DNA of 64,000 bases, from positions 26,582,150 through 26,646,149 of the forward strand of contig CM057233.1 in NCBI GenBank assembly GCA_029891385.1. The letters are read 5' to 3'. Positions 32,930 to 43,865 of the stretch are shown piece by piece. Source of the DNA: Erythroxylum novogranatense. Its lineage: Eukaryota > Streptophyta > Magnoliopsida > Malpighiales > Erythroxylaceae. Position 1 is the first letter of the stretch, and every line of letters begins with the position of its first letter. Position numbers and translations under genes: made by a program. The notes below the pieces were generated by a model. It did no database searches, had not been told where the DNA came from, and saw only the letters and a list, made by a program, of their open reading frames with translations.

Positions 32930-33840
32930 TTTCAATCGAGTGGTTGGTTTATTTTGATTTTAAATTTTAAAAGGGAAAACAGAAATCCAAGTGAGCAAAG
33001 AAAAAGGAAAACAAGAAGAAGAAGGTATGCTTTTGTGTATTAAAATTTAAAACATAGACCGAAGAGTTAACCACTAAGAAAGATAAAAGTAATATTGGTA
33101 GAAGAATGCGATCTCTCTATATCATCTAAGCAGACCCCCTCGCTTTCTCTGTCTCGTCTCGCGCTCTGTTTCATTCACTGCATATTTCTATACAAGCATT
33201 GGACTTTGATACAATCCCTTCCTTACAACAACAGATTCTGTTACGGAAAAAAATTATGATAGCTGTATAAATATTGTAACCGTTTCCCTCACAAGCATGA
33301 AATGAATGAGGTTATGTGTGTCTCTCTTCCTCTCCCTCTCTCTCTAAAGTTCTCTGTTCTCTCTGCTACTCTCCCCTTTCTCCTTCTTCCTTCTTTCTTC
33401 TGTTCTTCATTTATTTTCGTAACAGATTCAGACTCTTGCAAATGGGAAGACGACGGTTGGATTTGTCGGCGCTGCCGGAAGATTGCATAGAGAACGTTCT
33501 CTTGTTCTCGGGTCCTTGGGATACTTGCCGATTGTCGGTTATATAATCTCTGTTCAGGTCGGCGGCGGAATCCGATGGTGTTTGACAGAAACATCTACCG
33601 CCGGATTATCGATCAATAATTTCTAGGTCCACTGATCCCTCTATGCTCACACGCTTCTCTTCTTTGAAGGACCTCTATTTCAGCCTCTGTGACAACCCTA
33701 TTCTCATCAACTACGCTAAGTTGCTAAATTGTCTCCTCTCTTATTGATATTTTTCCATGTTTCCGATAATTATTTCCGATAATGAGTGGGTAGAAGCTTG
33801 AATTTGTTGAACTACTTGGATAAGTTATTTTAATATGCAA
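32930..33840 (+). pseudogene. F-box/PP2-B pseudogene (copy 4), exon 1 fused to 3' UTR
   Basis: The promoter and leader (32930-33235) match those of copy 3, and coding starts at 33442 (MGRRRLDLSALPEDCIENVL). TAA interrupts the frame at 33544-33546 in the SVISSLF block, and TGG to TGA appears in the VWQK motif. After exon 1 and the first about 50 bases of intron 1, sequence jumps near 33780 to the 3' UTR of the family (GAATTTGTTGAACTACTTGG, compare 26088-26107). Exons 2 and 3, the entire PP2 domain, are deleted. A solo LTR splits the leader. The gene cannot make an F-box protein. Confidence 0.9.
33239..33424. mobile_element. 186-bp solo LTR with TSD GATTC
   Basis: The insert begins TGTTACGGAAAA and ends TTTTCGTAACA, with a 7-bp inverted TGTTACG/CGTAACA pair. 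It is flanked on both sides by GATTC (33234-33238 and 33425-33429). Copy 3 has the uninterrupted leader (near 24755), the exact empty site. A TATA-like GTATAAATA and a CT-rich block lie inside. Small size and structure fit a solo LTR of a TRIM-like or small copia element. Confidence 0.88.
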
Positions 33841-34174
33841 ACATTAAAATAAAAATATAAAAATATCTTTAAATAAAATTGTAATTTTAAATTAATTTTT
33901 TTAATTTTATAAAACTATTTTTTATTTTGTAACATTAAAAACTATTATAAATTTTCTAAATGTGGTGGTGGAAATAAATTTATAATAAAATATTATTGAG
34001 TATAAATTTTGCATGCTATATGTACGTAACTTCTTCAGTGAAGCAGAACCCTTCAACGGTTTCCTACATTTCTTCTTCTACTTGGTTTTTTTTCGTTTTC
34101 TCCAATTTTTCTTGCTCTATTGATTACGTTCTTGCTCTCTGTTTTTTCTTCTTTGATTCCTTGAACAGTAACAG

Positions 34175-34432
34175 ATTTTTCACAGAGTTTGGTCGATCAA
34201 AAATCAGTCTTTTCCACATCCCTCCTTTTATCTCCAGCTTGAAGCCTTGAACCGGTAAGTATAAACAATATTTTGTACTTCTTTCATTAATTTCTTTAAC
34301 TTTTAGTTGTTCCGGTTTGTGGGTATTTGGATTTCATGAACAGAGCAGAGGTTTTACAGAGCTTTGTTGGATCAAAGAACCAGTCTTTTTCCACAACCCT
34401 CCCTTTTATCTCTTGCTTGGAGTCTGAACTAC
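34175..34432 (+). repeat. Duplicated leader segment (about 75 bp)
   Basis: ACAGAGTTTGGTCGATCAAA... through TTGAAGCC at about 34175-34250 and ACAGAGCTTTGTTGGATCAA... through TTGGAGTC at about 34355-34428 are alignable copies. One precedes a GTAAGT donor and the other follows an ACAG acceptor. The duplicate therefore sits in two exons of the leader. Confidence 0.65.
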
Positions 34433-34492
34433 TAAGCTAAAAGAAGACGTCAATCTTGGTGATAGGTAGAGAAAGAAGAACAAGAAAAGGCC

Positions 34493-35368
34493 ATGGGGGA
34501 GGTGGTATGTCGTGAGGCCAAGAGCAGTGTAAGGCGCGTCGGACTACTTTACGATGATCGCATGTGCAAACATCGAACTCCGGATGGTGATCCTCACCCC
34601 GAGAACCCCGATCGCATCAAAGTCATCTGGAACAAACTCCTCTCCAACAACATACCTCAAAGGTTGGTTACCCGTCTTCTTCTTCGCTTGGTCGCTTTTG
34701 GCTGGAATCTAAATGAAATGGAAGTAGCGGAGAGTTCGGAAATTGTATAAATCCATTGTTGAGTCACCAATTTTTTCAGAAAAATTTATATAAAAATATT
34801 ATTATTAATTTTTTTTATTCAATAAAATAAAATTTGCCCCAGTCTTCTTCTTCTGTTGAGAGAGTTCTGTTCGCTTGTTTTTCCACGTTTTCTCTGTACT
34901 CGAATAGTTCTTGCGAAAATACGATTGTTGTTGTTTCTTGTTGAATTGTACCGTTTTCTTCATTTGCGTTTCTAATTTTTCTTATGTGGAGTTGCTAACA
35001 TTTGCACGTAGGTAGGTGGTTATATTGGTTTGTTAGGTACAATTTTTAGCTCCATTTTCGTTTTATTTTGGTATAATTGGTGTAGTCTACGGTTTATTTG
35101 TCATGTTGGAATAATAGGTGTAGTTTATGGTTTATTTGTCATGTTATGAATTGCATTTACTTTTCAGATGCGAGGTGTTAGCTGCGAGGAAGCTGAAGAT
35201 AAACATCTCTTGACAGTTCACTCGGGCAATCATGTCAATTTGATTAGAAGTATAAGCTCCATAAAGTCTGATTCAAGGAGAGAGCGTATTGCATCAAAAT
35301 GGAATTCCATATATTTAAATGAAGGATCGTCAGAAGCTGCTTACCTTGCTGTTGGTTCTATCGTAGAG
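34493..35368 (+). pseudogene. HDA5/HDA18-type histone deacetylase, 5' fragment (left arm)
   Basis: Exon 1 (34493-34662) encodes RVGLLYDDRMCKHRTPDGDP, HPENPDRIKVIWNKL and NIPQR, matching the start of the plant class II HDA5/HDA18 catalytic domain. Exon 2 (35168-35368) carries EAEDKHLLTVHSGNHVNLIR and IASKWNSIYLNEGSSEAAYL. A one-base deletion just after the acceptor (GTTAGCTGCGAGG, against GTTAACTGCCAAGG in the other arm) throws the spliced frame into TGA within about 15 codons. Everything after exon 2, including the zinc-binding active site, is missing. It is not a working deacetylase. Whether it is transcribed is unknown. Confidence 0.88.
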
Positions 35369-35721
35369 GTATAAATTTAGAGCTTTATTTTTTCTCCAAC
35401 AACCTTTAAGGACGCTCGTGCTCTTGTGCTGAGACATTGATGCAGAATGAGATTGGCTTAACTCGCTATGGTGTCTAGTCTCTTTGTTATTGTCCATAAT
35501 ATTTTAGAGCCTATTTTTTCAGTCAATTTTGTGTTTATGTATTTTTGAGTTGCCTTAATAGAATAAATTAGTAAATGGTTATTTTGAAGTTTTTCTCATT
35601 GAAGAATAGCTATTAAAGAAAAAATAAAGTTGATTGCTTATCTTAAATATGATTAACACGTAAATGCATATATTTTGATAGTCTATTAGGTTTATGGAGG
35701 AAAAGCGAAAAGGAGTTATGG

Positions 35722-36439
35722 TTAGCCTTCCATGAACAAGATCATACTAAAAATAGCATTAAGGAACATAAGATATTCAATCAAGAAAACAATTGATTCA
35801 AAGGAACATAATTTGGCAATTTCTAAATTCATTATCCACTTCCCCATGAACAAGTCAATCAAATATACACAGATGAGTCTTTAACTTCAATGCTTTCAAA
35901 CCAATTGATATTTCACATCATGAGAAAACCTACTTTTCTTAACATCTTGAGAATATGTCATTTACTTAATATCGATCATCACATAAGTTTATGTAAAAGC
36001 TACAATCAAGATAAACCATATGCGAAGTTTCAAAAACTCGCAATCAAGATAAAGCATATCCGAAGTTTCGTAAAAGTCAGTAATAAACATAGTATATATC
36101 TGATGCAAGATGTAGACAATGTTCCTACATTTTGATAAAAACACGATAAATTTCTAAATTAGACCTGTAGATCTAATAACTAGATTTTAATCAAGAAATA
36201 AAAAAGGATAGGTCTAAAATCACCGTAGGGTTTGTATAAAAATTAGGAACCACTCCTAAAATTTGAAGCAAATGAAACAATTATTATCATGCTAATAGGT
36301 GCCTAAAAGAATTTGGGAAGGAATAATAATATGACACTACTATGTTCCTTTAGGATTTAATAATGACTACAAAATCCAAAAGTCACTCTTAAAAAGAAAG
36401 CGTCATAGTTCGTAAAATTATAATCTGGAATTTTCATAA
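35722..36439. other. Spacer (loop) of the inverted repeat
   Basis: About 720 bp of unique AT-rich DNA with no gene I recognise. It would form the loop of a transcript hairpin. Confidence 0.7.
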
Positions 36440-38374
36440 GAACTCCTTTTCGCTTTCCTCTATAAACTAAATAGACTATCAAAATATACAGACTTACGTG
36501 TCAATCATATTTAAGATAAGCAATCAACTTTATTTTTTCTTTAATAGCTATTCTTCAATGAGAAAAATTTCAAAATAACCATTTACTAATTTATTCTATT
36601 AAGGAAACTCAAAAATACACAAAATTGACTGAAAAAATAGGCTCTAAAATATTATGGACAATAACAAAGAGACTAGACACCATAGCGAGTTAAGCCAATC
36701 TCATTCTGCATCAATATCTCATCACAAGAGTATAATGTATAATAATGAGAGCACGAGCGTCCTTAAAGGTTGTTGGAGAAAAATAAAGCTCTAAATTTAT
36801 ACCTCTACGTACGTAACCAAAGCAACAAGGTAAGCGCTTTCACCATCCTTCATTTAAATATATGGAATTCCATTTTGATGCAATACTCTCCTTGAATCAG
36901 ACTTTATGGAGCTTATACTTCTAATCAAATTGACATGATTGCCCGAGTGAACTATCAAGAGATGTTTATCTTCAGCTTCCTTGGCAGTTAACACCTCGCA
37001 TCTGAAAAGTAAATGCAATTCATAACATGAAAAATAAACCATAAACTACACCTATTATACCAACATGACAAATAAACCGTAGACTACAATTATACCAAAA
37101 TAAAACAAAAATGGAGCTAAAAATTGTACCTAACAAACCAATATAACCACCTACCTACGTGCAAATGTTAGCAACTCCACATAAGAAAAATTAGAAACGC
37201 AAATGAAGAAAACAGTACAATTCAACAAGAAACAACAACAATCGTATTTTTGCAAGAACTATTCGAGTATAGAGAAAACGTGGAAAAACAAGCGAACAGA
37301 ACTCGCTCAGCTGGTTTCATGGCTCTTCCCGCAGATCCAGAAATTTTAAATTTTTAACGAGGATAAAAAAAATTTAGTGGGGCAAAGTTTATTTTATTAA
37401 ATAATTTTTTAAATAATAATATTTTTATATAATTTTTTCTGAAAAAATTTGTGACTCAACAATGGATTTATACAATTTCCGTACTCTCCGCTACTTCCAT
37501 TTCATTTAGATTCCAGTTTCAAAGCAGCCAAACAGAAGAAGAAGACTGGTAACCAACCTTTGAGGTATGTTGTTGGAGAGGAGTTTGTTCCAGATGACTT
37601 TGATGCGATCGGGGTTCTCGGGGTGAGGATCACCATCCGAAGTTCGATGTTTGCACATGCGATCATCGTAAAGTAGTCCGACGCGCCTTACACTGCTTTT
37701 GACCTAATGACATACCACCTCCCCCATGGCCTTTTCTTGTTCTTCTTTCTCTACCTATCACCAAGGTTGACGTCTTCTTTTGGCTTAGTTGTTCAGACTC
37801 CAAGCAAGAGATAAAAGGAGGGTCAGGAAAAGATCGGTTCTTTCGATCCAACAAAGCTCAGAAACCTCTCGCCTGCTCATGAAATCCAAATACCCACAAA
37901 CCGACAACTAAAAGTTAAAGAAATTAATGAAAGAAGTACAAAATATTGTTTATACTTACTGGTTCAAGGCTTCAAGCTGCAGATAAAAGGAGGGATGTGG
38001 AAAAGACTGATTTTGATCGACCAAACTCGTGGAAAACTCATATCGCTTAAGGAATCGAAGAAAGGAATCAAAGAAGAAGAAACAGAGAGAGCAAGAACGT
38101 GAATCAAGAGAAGCAAGAAAATTGAGAAAACAAAAAACCAAGTAGAAGAAGAAATGTAGGAAACTGTTGAAGGGTTCTGCTTCACTGAAGAAGACGAAGT
38201 TACGTACATATAGCATGCAAAATTTAGACTCAATAATATTTTATTATAAATTTATTTCCACCACCGCTTTTAGAGAATTTTATAATAGTTTTTAATGTTA
38301 CAAAATAAAAAATAGTTTTATAAAATTTAAAAATATTTAATTTAAAATTACAATTTTTATTTAAAGATATTTCT
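36440..38374 (-). repeat. Right arm of the large inverted repeat
   Basis: Reverse complement of 33855-35721 with scattered substitutions and short indels, including an extra about 20 bases near 36730-36750 and a changed segment near 37300-37380. Similarity ends at about 38374 on the outer side and at AACTCCTTTTCGC on the inner side. Confidence 0.9.
36803..37727 (-). pseudogene. HDA5/HDA18-type histone deacetylase, 5' fragment (right arm)
   Basis: Minus-strand exon 1 is 37727-37558 and exon 2 is 37001-36803, of the same 170-base and about 200-base sizes and the same splice sites as the left arm. Codon 8 of exon 1 is TAG (GAG in the left arm), and exon 2 has a 4-base deletion in the RRERIASK region. 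The segment LTAKEAEDKHLL here keeps the ancestral reading that the left arm has lost. The arms were thus damaged independently after duplication. No downstream exons are present. Confidence 0.88.
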
Positions 38375-38758
38375 TACCTTCTTTTTTAGAGAAGATAAAA
38401 AAGGAGCTCAAAAATCCTTGACTAAATCACGAGCAACATTACTTAACACCTTCACTTTTCCTTTAGAGTTTGAGAATTTTGTAATTTTTTTAAATTCTTG
38501 GAGACATGATGGAGAGTAAACCAAGAAATCACAACAAACACAATACAGAGCCAAAAACATAAGAGAGAGAAAGTGTTGATAAAATCTTGCAAAACTACTA
38601 AAAACATGTGATTTTGGGTGAAAATTACTAGATTTGTATGGAAATAATGTTAATCTAGAAAAAATTGCAAGAAAAGAGTGAAAGCCAAGTGAAATTTTAG
38701 AGAGATTTAAGAGCAAACAAAAAGCTATAAAGGTGGGCTGCTACTTAGAGAGAGAAGA
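38375..38758. other. Intergenic DNA left of element E
   Basis: An open minus-strand frame of 102 codons (38408-38716) has no recognisable motif and amino-acid content typical of chance. I do not call it a gene. The last five bases (GAAGA) are the TSD of element E. Confidence 0.5.
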
Positions 38759-38984
38759 TGTTGGACCCCGATCTTTAATTGGAATTTAGAAATAGTAAAT
38801 GAAATTGAATGAGTGTTTTGTTTAAGTATTATGTTATAGATGAAATTATGCGTTTTCAATGTATTTGATAATTGTGGAGATTTGTATGGGTTATGAAAGT
38901 TTAAGCGAATAAATTGATTGAAAAGTTAGTAAAAAATCAAGAAATAAAAAGAAAAGTGAGAGCATTTGAAAAATTAAGAAAGTT

Positions 38985-39690
38985 GACTTTTGGAGATAGG
39001 AAATTTGACTTGAGAGTTGACTTTTCGTTTGAGGCAAAATTTGAGAAAATTGTCTCCTGCAAAACTTGTAGTTTATGTCCAGAGCTTTCTGTAGCCATAA
39101 AGTTTGATATTTTTCGATATCGAAAGTGAGAGTTATGATCAGTCAAAGTTCGCTTGGAGTTTGACTTTTTGAAGAAAAAGTTGACATTTTGATTTAGGCA
39201 AAATTCGAGAAAATGATCAACATGAAAATTGTAGCCTCTGTCCAGAGCTTTTTGTGGACATAAAGTTTGCTATTTTTCGATGTCGGGATTGAGAGATATG
39301 ATTTTCCGAAGATATGTTTTGTTTTGAAAATGCTATTAAGTATAGATTTGTGTGTTCTATACTTTGAGGCCACTCGTCGTATGGATTTAGTTTGAATTAG
39401 AGTAAATGATCTTCATGAAAGTTTTAGATGATGTTTTTATCTTTCCATTAATATAAAGTTTGCAATTTTTCGATATTGGGGCTAGGAGTTATGAGCGATT
39501 AAAAATTGGAAGTCGTTTAGGAAAAGCTGTTTTGGACAGAATCTTTGATTGAGTTTTCAACCTCTTTCACGACCTAATTTGATTTTGAGTACTTCAGGGA
39601 AGTTGTAGAGCTTCCTTTGATCTTTTTATTGACACTAAAGTTGTCAAATTCTGAGTTCGAGATCGAAAGATATGATTGTGGAAAAGTTTG
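38985..39690 (+). repeat. Degenerate tandem units inside the LTR (type 1, about 150-160 bp)
   Basis: At least four diverged units share the core ATAAAGTTTG..ATTTTTCGAT.TCGG followed by GAG(A/T)TATGA. Cores lie near 39098-39135, 39255-39300, 39455-39495 and 39635-39675. The same array occurs in the second LTR (about 44085-44790). Confidence 0.65.
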
Positions 39691-40669
39691 GTTTTGAAGT
39701 TCAGTTACTTTGTTTTTAATCCGATCCCTTTTGTAATCTTTTGCTTATAATTCCTTCGTCCGACATCCGATTGATTTGATTCTCGAAGCGTTGGACTCCT
39801 AAGACGATTAATTTTATTTTCTTGAAGAATTATTATTTTTAGGAGATTAAATGGAGAGAGATTGATTGAACCAAAGTAGGAGATTTGGTTATAGGTTATA
39901 AGTTGGATAATTTTCTGAACATGGTTCAGCATTTTGAGAATTTCGGGAGCTGTACAACTCTGATTGAGTTGATTCTTAAGGAAAAATAAAATTAAGATAT
40001 AGGGCTACAACTCTTGTGAAGGGATTGAAATTTAATTTCATCCCTAAGATTGTTAATTTCTGGAATTAAATTCGCGTAATGTTCAGTCTCGGATTTTGTG
40101 AAGGTCCGATAGTATTTTGGCTATAAATTCTTTGTTTCTGATCCGAATTGAGCGTGGTCAGTGGCGTTGGATTCGTATGATCTAAAGGAACAATTTTCAA
40201 GCAGAAAGTTTATCCAAATTATTTCGTTTAGATGCTTGAAAATAGGACGCAAGTAGTCAGTTTTTCAAGTTCCTACAGGGGCAATTTTGGAAATAGGCAA
40301 ATAAGTGAGGGGCAACTTGGTCATTTGTGCCCCATTTTAATGACATGGCAGAACACATAGAGGGCTGTCATTTTAAGCAAAATAAAGACATGATGGTGTC
40401 TGAAAAATGAGAAGAATATGAAGAGAAAAGAAAGAAAATAAGAGAGAAAAGAAGAGAGAAGAAACGTGGAGAAGAAGGAGAAGAAGAAGGAAGCTTCGGC
40501 CATGGTGAAGCAAGCATGAAGGTCGGTTTCTCTTGGGTTTTATAAGTGATTTTCGTTAGTTTTAAGAGCAAAGAGGAGGAAGAAGATGGAAGTTGTCCAT
40601 TGAAGCTCAAAAATAACAAAAATGGTGGAAAAATGGTAAGTGAGAGAAAGTTGAGTTTTGAAATTTTTT

Positions 40670-41490
40670 TATGAGTTTATGGTGTTAGATGGCTTGGAAT
40701 GGTTATGGATTTAGTTTATCTATGATTAATTGAAGAGATTAGGCTATGATTGTGTTTAATTTTGGAAAATTTTGAATTGGGGATTTTGCCCAAAATTAAA
40801 AATTGGGGATTTTTGAAATTGATGCTTTAGATAGCTTGGATTAATGATGAATTTAAGATATCCTAAGTCAATTTTGATGTTTATGCTTTAGGTGAAGTTT
40901 AATTTGAAAAATTGTAAATTGGGGGTTTAGGCCAAATTAGAAATTTGGAGATTTTGTGAATTAATGGTGTAGAATCATCAATACTAGTATGAATTGGTGA
41001 AATATGAAATCAATTATGAAGAAATTGTGATTTATGATATGGAATTTGTGTAAATTGGTTTAGGCCAATTTTGAAAATTGAGGATTTTATTTTCAAAATT
41101 GGAAATTGAAATAGCTTGAATATGTGAGGAATTGATGTTTCCTAAGCTCAATTTGAGTAATTATGAGTTTTGTGATATCGAATTTGATTGAATTGGTTTA
41201 GGTTCAATTTAGAATTTGGGGGATTTTGGGATTTTTAGAAATTGTTGAAGTAAGATGGCTTGAAATATGATGAGTTTGTGAATTATGAAATCAATTTTGA
41301 AGAAATTGTAATTTATGGTATTGGATTTGGATAAGTTGGTTTAGGTCAAATTGGTAAATTAGGGTTTTTCTAAATTGGTGAGTTAGATAGCTTGGAATTA
41401 TGGTAAATTGGTGAATTCCTAAGTTAATTTTGAAGATTATGTTATTTATGATGTGAATTTGGATGATTATGGTTTAGGTTTTGTTAAATT
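40670..41490 (+). repeat. Degenerate tandem units inside the LTR (type 2, about 150-190 bp)
   Basis: Five or six diverged units contain TAGATAGCTTGGA or TAGATGGCTTGGA, then CCTAAGT(C/T)AATTTTGA, then TTGGTTTAGG and AATTGGGGATTTT-like blocks. The copy in the second LTR is at about 45780-46590. Confidence 0.65.
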
Positions 41491-43329
41491 GGAAGAGAGA
41501 GAGAAAAAGTCAAATTGAAGCATTGGACAAGATCTAGCATGGAAATAAGGTGGGTAGTATATTTATTTATTGAATTTTAAGCTAAAATGTGAATTTGAAA
41601 ATTCAAGAAGCAAAGTTTTGAGAAATGAATGTTTATAAAAATGTTTGGATATTATGATTTTGAAGGATTAATTTCCTATGTTAGAAATGATTTTAGAAAA
41701 TACAAGATTTATGAAAATCATGTTTTAGACAATTTGAGCAATGTGTTTTATGAAACTATATATGTTTTGATTTATGTGTGAAAGAAATAATTGCATTCAT
41801 GTTTATCGTTTGATTTATATGTGATTAATTGATTTATCGAATATGATTGTATATATGGAATATGCACGTGTCAAGCTTTTGACACAATTTGATGTCATGA
41901 TTTGAAAATGTGAAAATCAAGATTTTGAAAAGTGCCTTGAACAATCTGAATTTTCGTTTCGTTTATATGCTATGTGGGTTTGGTCAGTCATTTTGTGAGT
42001 CGATTACCGCCTCTACTTATTTAAGCCTTATTTCGGCCTGCAAGAGGCAATGGAGTTCGATCACGGACTCCTTCTAATTTGCACATGACCGCTATTGGAA
42101 ATGTGCGAGACGTCTTGTTATGGACCAAACCAAACCATTTAATGTGTTATTGTGATTTGTGTTGGATGCCGCGGTATAACCCGTAAACACACGCCGCAGT
42201 ATAACCTGCAAACACCTACGGGTGGGGTGTGGGGTCCAACATCAAACCATTCTGTTATGTTATGTGATTTTTTATTTTGTTTATGTGCGTGAAATTTTTC
42301 TTATATGATGCATTCATGTTGAAATTTTGCATGATTTGTGAAAAGTTTGAGAACTTGAGAAATGAAAGTGATTTTTTAATCATGAAATTTTGGAAACTGT
42401 TTATGAATGTTTTGGAAAGTTTGAAAATGGGTTTTTGGATAAATTTTCGAATGGGAAATGTTTGAAAAATTTGAAAAGATAATTTTCGCTTATGTTTCAA
42501 TTTATAAATATATTATCCACGAGCTTCCGTGCTCACCCCCCTTTCATCCCCAATCTCCAGGTTTTTAAGCAGGAGATCGGATGGAAGACGAGCATTACCT
42601 CAGTCCAATTTGTGCTTGTTCGTATTTATGTGTAAAGTTTGATGTTCGTATTGGATTTTATGGATGGTTAGAAAGCCAGTAAAGTGTATTTAGTCTGAAT
42701 GTAAAGAATATATATAGTTATGCTGAAAATGAGTATGAATTGAATTTATGATATGTGTAAGTAAATTATGGAGTTATATATGAATTGAAATGTATGTGAA
42801 TGGATATTGAATGTCGATTTTGCATAGGGATTTGAGATATTGAATGTGGTTGGGATTGATTGAGATTTTATATGATCGATTGAGGATTTTTGAAGTGTTA
42901 GGTTTAGATGTGCGTTTCTGCTGGTGTTTCGGATTCCGGACGGGAGGTCCGATGTTGATTTGTGTTGTTGGGTTGAGATATTAGAAGTGTGTTTTGCCTT
43001 TGCAAAAATTTTTGGGCTATCAAAATACAGCCGTTATGTTGCTCGATTTTCGGTAAAAATCGGGTTAAGATAAGAATAAGAATTAAAAAGTTAATTTGGT
43101 ATAGATGAGATTTGCGTGATTAAGACAAATTATATGAATTGAGTGTTATATGAGGATAAATTTCCAAAAAGGAAATTGTATGGTTTGAATGTGATTGAGT
43201 AAAGAAAAAAGGAATGAATAAGAGAAAAAAAATTATACCGGATTTCGGATGGTACGTCTTAGGGTTTCCAACGTGATTAGTTTCCTATGCTTCATGTCTA
43301 CAACGGATGTCGATGTTCTGTTTATTATA

Positions 43330-43865
43330 AGAGTGTTCAAGCATAAGATTGAATTTGGGAGATTGTGATAAAGATAAAGTGTATACCAAAGTGATTGATA
43401 GATGAAAATGATAAGAATGTTAAGTGATTTTAGGAAATTGTGTATGAAATTGAGATTTGAAGTTCATGAGGAATTAGGATGATTTGATTTTGTATATTCA
43501 TTTGTGAGTGAAAGATGAGCATGGAGATTGATTTTTATGAAGTATGCGAAGACCTCATTAAGTGATTGATGAGGGTTAAGAACTTTGATGAATTTTAGGT
43601 TTATGATGATGAAGAATTAAGATTTGAATTGAATGATAGCATTTGGATGAAATTAAATTGATTATACTTTTGTGAGATGAAAGAATGACTGTTTGGAGAT
43701 AAGATAAAATGAAATAGTGTTTTGCTATGATATTGAATAAGTGAAAGATAAGTATGACGAGAAATCGTTAGAAAGTGTGTAACCGGTGTCAAAAGTAAGA
43801 GAAAAGTTACTTGGTGTCTAGCATAAGTATGAATTTCGATGAAATTCTTTTAAGAGGGGGAGAAA
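43330..43865 (+). other. Residual internal region and polypurine tract of element E
   Basis: About 530 bp without coding similarity. The last bases are GAATTTCGATGAAATTC, then TTTTAAGAGGGGGAGAA abutting TGTTGGACCC, which is the position and sequence expected for a PPT at 43849-43864. Confidence 0.7.

Larger units (their letters stand above)
33855..35721 (+). repeat. Left arm of a large inverted repeat (HDA5-like gene 5' end)
   Basis: The whole 1.87-kb segment is repeated in reverse orientation at 36440-38374. It holds promoter/leader, coding exon 1, intron, exon 2 and part of the next intron of a histone deacetylase gene. Matching landmarks include the GTGGTGGTGGAAATAAAT leader, the ATG region, the TTTCAGATGCGAGGTGTTA acceptor and the AAAAGGAGTT end. 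Confidence 0.9.
38759..43252 (+). repeat. First LTR of element E (3' end lost or diverged)
   Basis: It aligns nearly base for base with 43866-48362. After about 43252 similarity drops abruptly, and by 43330 it is gone, so the last about 300 bases of the LTR and the PBS were removed. The many minus-strand open frames (for example 40321-40619) are not genes. Confidence 0.85.

Noticed and set aside
34493..34750. Functional HDA5 gene
   Set aside because: It is truncated after exon 2 with a frameshift in the spliced frame, and catalytic exons are absent.
38408..38716. 102-codon minus-strand frame as a gene
   Set aside because: No recognisable domain and no conserved copy. The composition matches chance in AT-rich DNA.
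40321..40619. Ser/Phe-rich minus-strand frames, repeated at 45364-45726
   Set aside because: Both lie in purine-rich stretches of the element E LTRs. Conservation only reflects the LTR pair.
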